Source of the DNA: Leptoclinus maculatus
Lineage: Eukaryota; Chordata; Actinopteri; Perciformes; Stichaeidae
DNA length: 64,000 bases
NCBI GenBank assembly: GCA_032191485.1
Contig: JAVDOI010000003.1
Span: 124,001 to 188,000, forward strand
Direction of reading: 5' to 3'
Shown: positions 58,838 to 64,000 of the stretch, piece after piece
How the letters are laid out: the number at the start of each line of letters is the position of its first letter
Position numbering within the stretch: the first letter of the stretch is position 1
Made by a program: the position numbers and the translations under genes
Notes under the pieces: generated by a model
Databases searched by the model: none
Seen by the model: only the letters and a program-made list of their open reading frames with translations
Told to the model about the DNA's origin: nothing

Positions 58838-59761
58838 TGTTAAAGGTAGAAGTTACGAACAAAGGAGCACAGAGGGGGGGTGGGCCTCTGACCCCAGAGC
58901 CTCTGCTGCTGCGACTGTCAGCAGTGAGGTCTCACCAAAAACGAACTGGATCCGGTTTTAAAAGTGTAACAAGTATTTTAATATCAAATGCAAACTGAAT
59001 TAACTATCAATAGTAAATGCTCTCGAGAACAGAGATCACACACTTTCACTCTCTCAGGTCTCACATTTAAGGAGGTTCTGTGAAGCGATCATGTGGGGTC
59101 TGGTCTCTGTTTTCTCAAACAAAGCTTTTATACTGCAGAAAAGACTGGGAGGTCAGATCGTCATAAAAACTGCAGGTGAGCCAATCGGTGTTTTACTTAT
59201 ACATTGATAATCTTGGCTAATGTCTTGAGCCAATCAATGTCTGGCTTATTTACAACCACATGGCTGTAAGTCAACTCCTTCTCTCCACTGCTTCTGTCCT
59301 CCTGGAGCCATCACAGCTGGAGACATCCTTTGTAGTCATCACCCTGGCATTGTCTTCTCCGCATTCCTGCTGCTTTTATGGTCTCACTGTCTCCCTGTCT
59401 CCTACGCTTCTACTTCATGCCTCATGAAGATGTTCCTAAATCACTAAAATATTCCCTAAATCTGACCCTATCTGACCTTTAATACTTCTTCTCTTACAGT
59501 GTTTAATACTTTTATGGCTTATACATATGGCTTAATACATTCAATGTGTCAATATACTGTAACATATAATATCCTCTATCTGTAAACCTCCTGTAAACAT
59601 AATACATTTCATAGATAAATATATTGCAACTCTTTAACCCATGGTAACATTCTTATTATTTTGACACTTCTATTCACCACAAGAGGTGCTAATAATCATA
59701 CTAAACTAATTCTAATACTAAAATCCTACTAATACTATTTTCAATACTGAAATCCTTCACA
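58838..59761 (-). mobile_element. Solo LTR, same family as 48614, inverted
   Basis: On the plus strand it starts TGTTAAAGGTAG and ends ATCCTTCACA, the reverse complement of the 48614 LTR ends, flanked by GTAT (58834-58837, 59762-59765). TATA (59126-59132 as TTTTATA) and poly(A) signals correspond. It lacks the MITE and the 65-bp duplication, so it gives the ancestral arrangement of the LTR, 924 bp. Confidence 0.92.
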
Positions 59762-59765
59762 GTAT

Positions 59766-62582
59766 ACAGTATACAGCTGCCTTCCTCAGTATAGCGTGGA
59801 TACAGTGCATGGCAATGTACTAGTTCTTTACTGGCGCTTCCTCTGGTGAGTGGATTCCAACCCATCAGGGTCTGAATATAGTATAAGTGTGTTGTACCAG
59901 TTCTCATTCCTAGGGCTTCAAAATACTGAAGTTTTGTCACAGCCCTCAGTGTCTGATACCAATTCACAAGGCAACCTTCAACGTCTGTATGAGATGCATG
60001 CACTGGGCTTTCAAGTAACTCCAATGTAAAACCATGACCCTAAGCAGCAGACATGTACTGAATACTAAAAAGAAAGCTCTTGACATAAGTGACCTGACAA
60101 TTTGAATTGCTTCCCTCAGGAAGGTGCTTCAGACTGCCACAAGCCACCAAATAATGTCTACAAGAAATTTGTTCCATGAATTATTAAATACATAGTCAAT
60201 CGCACAAGGCCACCCCTCCCTGAATTTGCAGATTTGTCCTTTGTGGAATCTGCATAGTGTACTTTTTGTGAGAGGCCTACTGAACCATATTTGATGGATT
60301 GTGTTAACGGCAAAGGCAATTTTCCACATTGTGGACATTAATGTTTTTAACAAACTAACTAAGGTGTCAATAATCTTGATAATCAGAACCAAGCAAATAA
60401 ACACAGAAAACAATCAACAAGATTTCTTTCAGATTGAACAGCATATTGTCCAACCATATCAACACAAACATTTAATTATCCTATAAGTGAATACATATTT
60501 AGATGGCCTTACAAGGAACTCCAATACTTGGACTTATAATTTCAGTTCAGCAGACAAAGCCCCTCTCATTACAAACTGAATACAAAGTGCCAGACAGGGG
60601 AGCAAGTGTTCCTGAGGAGCTTACCCTTTCAGTAAAATCCAGTTTGTGAACCATAATCAAGGTGATCTATTGTAATGAAAATCAATTATCACTGTCATTA
60701 TGTAGTGTGCCAGCTACAATGGCTGTCACATATAACGTATAAAATGTTATTCGGGTTTGTTCATGTGTTAGTCATGTTAACCTCGGCATACAGACATTTT
60801 AATGAAACTTTGCCACAAGTTCAGCAAAGAAGCTCTGTTCCCCCTCACTTCTCTTTCTATCGGGAATTCCTCAATCACTGCAATCATTTCCGCTCCCCGA
60901 CATTGTCAAAATCCCTGTCATTCATTTCTGGTGTCACTGTATCCAGTCGACACCAGAAATCAAAGAACAGTCTCAGAGGCTGTTCTTTGAATATCACTGC
61001 GTTTCTGTCATTTTGTCTTTCAGACCTATTGCACTTCACCTACTCATCACCAAATTGTCCCTAAGGATGATCCAGGTGTCTCAACTGAAAGTATCCATCC
61101 TCCATCGGCTGGCCATCAGGATCTAGATTTCTGGGGGTTCTCATTTGTTCATGGGTCTATGCTTACTATAGATGCATGGGGTCTAATTCCAAAAGTCCCT
61201 ATTTATTGTTAAACTCAGAATTTCATCATACACTTCCAATTGATCTCTCCTTATTGATCTTTTCTTAATTGAGATAGGTGAATGGACTTAAGTTATTCAT
61301 TCTAAATGGATTAGATGATGGTGTGTGCAATTTACAGTTATAAAACTATGTGTCCTCCTGTGTCCCCCGGACCAGCTCTAGATCCAGGTGATACTTCCTA
61401 AACAGCTCACTGTCCATGAACCCTGCTGGCGACGTTCCTGTAATGGGCATCAGGAACCCCTTCCTTGTTATAGGGGCCCACTGGATATTCCCCCTTTATA
61501 AATGACAAAATGGGGGATATCCTATAATGGCAGGACTGCAGGCCAGCACCTGAGGCTTCGTCAGTGGAAACTCCACCAGGGTGTTCTCGCCTTAATGGGT
61601 GATGTTGTGGATTTAACGTTCAAACTGGAGCCACACACCACCAGGAAACAAGTTTTAAATCACTTTGCCATTTATTTTGCCAGGACATTATTGTGAGGTG
61701 ATTGTATCTGATTCCCACGGTTATTGAAATCAGTCCAAAAGACACATGGAAACAGAACAAACACTCATTCTAGGATAAAGAGGAAGAAGGCCTCAGCTAG
61801 GCCTCTATTTATAATGTGGGAGGTCCTACCATAAGTGGTTTAGTGAATCACCACTTGGGGCCTCCTGTGGGAAGGAGGGCAAACAGCATGCAGTTTCTAA
61901 CAGGTGAGGCGAGTCTTCTGACCACAGATACAATCAGAGGACTTCCACTGACTCATCACTCAGGTCACTGAGCCTGCCTGCTTCCACCTCCTGTCCGTCC
62001 TGTTCCATAACTTCGTGGATTCACTTCCTCATCCTCCTCTCCCTCATCCTCAGTTGTTGGATGTTAGGCATCTGCCAGTACACATATATTTCTTGCACAA
62101 TCAAAATTAAGTTTAAAGGCACATTTCATGTCTTGAATAAGGATGATGAATTCTATAAAGTGCCACATAAACATGTATAGACACATGCATATGAACCACA
62201 GGAAAAAACGTTCTCTCACACAGAGACATCTGCTACCTCCTTTAACTGCTTCTCTCCTTCTCCTTCTATTTTCAGCTTCTTCTTGACTCTTTCTTGCTCT
62301 TTTCCTTCTCTCTGTTTTCTATCTTTTCAGCCAGGAACATGAACCACACAAGTGAGAAAGTTAAGTCATTGGTTAACCTTATATATAACCTGGCAGTATA
62401 TGTAATTAAAAGAGTTTGTACTTTCTCTGACATACTCTACTGCAAATAACAATTATATAATAATTACTATTCAGTAATTAAGTTGCAGGTTTATTAACAA
62501 TTTATTTACCTATTTATACAAAGCCACTTAAAAGTGATAAGGTAACCTATCCTGAGGTATGTCACAATAAATAAACAGCAGT
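59766..62582. other. No gene seen
   Basis: Short frames only. Two adjacent hairpins lie at 60924-60988 (listed). 61350-62060 has a GC-richer composition with no recognised domain; CTATTTATAA at 61804 could be a TATA box on either strand. 62222-62335 is a long pyrimidine-rich tract ending TTTTCAG at 62325-62331. Confidence 0.4.
60924..60988. repeat. Two adjacent perfect hairpins
   Basis: First: ATTTCTGGTGTC (60924-60935) with GACACCAGAAAT (60949-60960), loop 13. Second: AAAGAACAG (60962-60970) with CTGTTCTTT (60980-60988), loop 9. One base separates them. Confidence 0.82.
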
Positions 62583-62590
62583 ACAGTAAC

Positions 62591-63607
62591 TAGGGGTGCA
62601 ACCGATCACAAACCTCACGGTTCGGTTTGGATCACGGTTCTTGAGTCACGGTTCGGATCATTTTTCGGATCAATAAAGAAAAGGGGAGGAGACAAATATA
62701 ACTTTGCTTTCCATTTATTAAAGAACTTCAAGAACACTTAAAGCAAAGAACTTTGGGCTATAGTCTTACATGAAAACAAAAATATTGAAGATGTCCAATT
62801 TGAAGTTGTCCAAGTTGAGACCCTCGTCCTTCGATCAATATTGAAAGAAAGAAACAGCCAGTGAGCTAGCTTACACTGTTTCAACTGAACTGAACTGCTC
62901 GGCAACAACTTGGGTCTGTGTTTACTTCCTGTCAGGTTATGTCATTCAAATACACAATAATGTTTACCATTACTGTGACATTATTTTCAAAAAGATGAGA
63001 ATATCTCCATTGTCTGGGGAGAGGGTAGACCTTTCTGTGGTGACTGGGATATTACTACTGGGCCTGTCTAGCTTCCACTCTGATACTTCTGTCAGCACCT
63101 GCACCAGGTGTGTGTCTGTGTGACTCTCACAGAGGGGGCGTGTCTGCAGCACCGGACTATGAGACTCCACTCCGCCATGGTGAAAGCGGTCACAGTCTTT
63201 TCCTTGTCGTATGTCTTTCTCTTTAAATAACGCCTACATACCGTAACGGTTTTGTCCACCACCCTTATCCGTCATTATAAGTTACAGGGAAGACAAAATA
63301 CTCCCAAACTTGCGACTTAAATGACGCCGGGAGCTTCTCAAGTTCCTCCGCTCGCCATGACTTTCGCCGTTAAATGCTTTTAACCTGCTCCGTTGACGTG
63401 AACACACTACTGCTTTATATCTGTTCACTGACACTTTGCATTGATATTCGGGGACTTGTTACTTGAAAAGGAACAGCAGCAGTAAAACTTTATTACACAC
63501 TATGATGATTACACTGTAAAAAAAGAAAAGAAAAAAATAATACTCAATTGATCCGCGGTTCACGAGTGATCCGAACCGTGAGGGCCGGGTGATCCGTTAC
63601 ACCACTA
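62591..63607 (-). mobile_element. hAT MITE, copy 2
   Basis: Ends TAGGGGTGCAAC and GTTACACCACTA with a perfect duplication ACAGTAAC (62583-62590, 63608-63615). It is the reverse complement of the MITE at 48829-49919 and carries the same decayed BED-finger start (around 63230-63300) and one minisatellite unit. The two copies differ by scattered substitutions and the array length. Confidence 0.92.
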
Positions 63608-63615
63608 ACAGTAAC

Positions 63616-64000
63616 ACATTCATGTAGAGAATTTTGTTTCCGAACAATGGTCCTTGAACATTTGTGAGAAGGGAGAACACCTTACAAGCTTCGTCTATAG
63701 ACCCCATAGTGGTCATGGGTAAAGTTCTGTAAAAAAAAGTTTTTCAAGGTTTTCTTATAAACAACATGAATCCTAAGGAGAGCAATTCCCTGCATCTGCA
63801 ACACCTCTTATTACCTTGTCAGAATCCCAGACAACTGACTGTTGGCTTATGCCAACAAAGGACTAAAGTGTTGTTGTTCCTTTGTAATGGAAACAGGTTT
63901 CTGAATTTAGGCCTATGAACGTAAGAAGCTGCGCTATGCAGAGCTTGCAGCAGAAGCAAAGCAGTGCGGCTGGAACACAAAAAAATGACCAGTGGAAATG
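63616..64000. other. No gene seen
   Basis: Unassigned sequence to the window edge. Confidence 0.5.

Overview
The window looks like a transposon-rich intergenic segment of a teleost fish genome. The reasons are an L2 LINE with the usual fish-type 3' end, many hAT and other cut-and-paste elements with BED-finger transposase remnants, a Ty3/gypsy element with a YLDD polymerase, several solo LTRs, very long TG repeats, and non-coding stretches with no bacterial-style gene packing. A percomorph fish is my guess, based on the look of several dispersed repeats remembered from that group; no search was run. I find no complete host protein-coding gene, no tRNA, no rRNA and no CRISPR array.

Layout. 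1-4564: nearly full-length but dead L2 LINE (esterase-like ORF1, endonuclease-RT ORF2). 4683-6631: non-autonomous hAT with imperfect 8-bp target duplication. 6640-10820: mostly non-repetitive with short LINE/SINE tails and a possible conserved non-coding element (10475-10760). 10821-13237: deleted Ty3/gypsy element with a 483-aa RT-RNase H frame. 13238-22194: gene desert with small dispersed repeats. 22195-26624: two solo LTRs flanking a hAT that itself contains an inverted LTR and a perfect (TG)153. 27935-29417: Tc1-like MITE carrying a hAT with a BED-type transposase remnant. 31283-31980: direct repeats. 33121-33614: LTR plus G-rich tract. 34008-38420: several LINE fragments nested inside each other. 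38659-40325: second L2 copy. 42273-46666: two related hAT elements, one inside a TTAA-target transposon. 48614-59761: two copies of one retroviral-type solo LTR in opposite orientation; the first contains a hAT MITE whose sister copy lies at 62591-63607.

Between these, the only candidates for host coding sequence are a 205-bp spliced-looking exon at 51368-51572 (minus strand, DUF4806-like) and an unexplained 94-codon frame at 54013-54297. Almost everything else with coding potential is decayed transposase or reverse transcriptase. Target-site duplications let the order of insertion be read in many places; they are the strongest evidence here because both ends can be checked directly.
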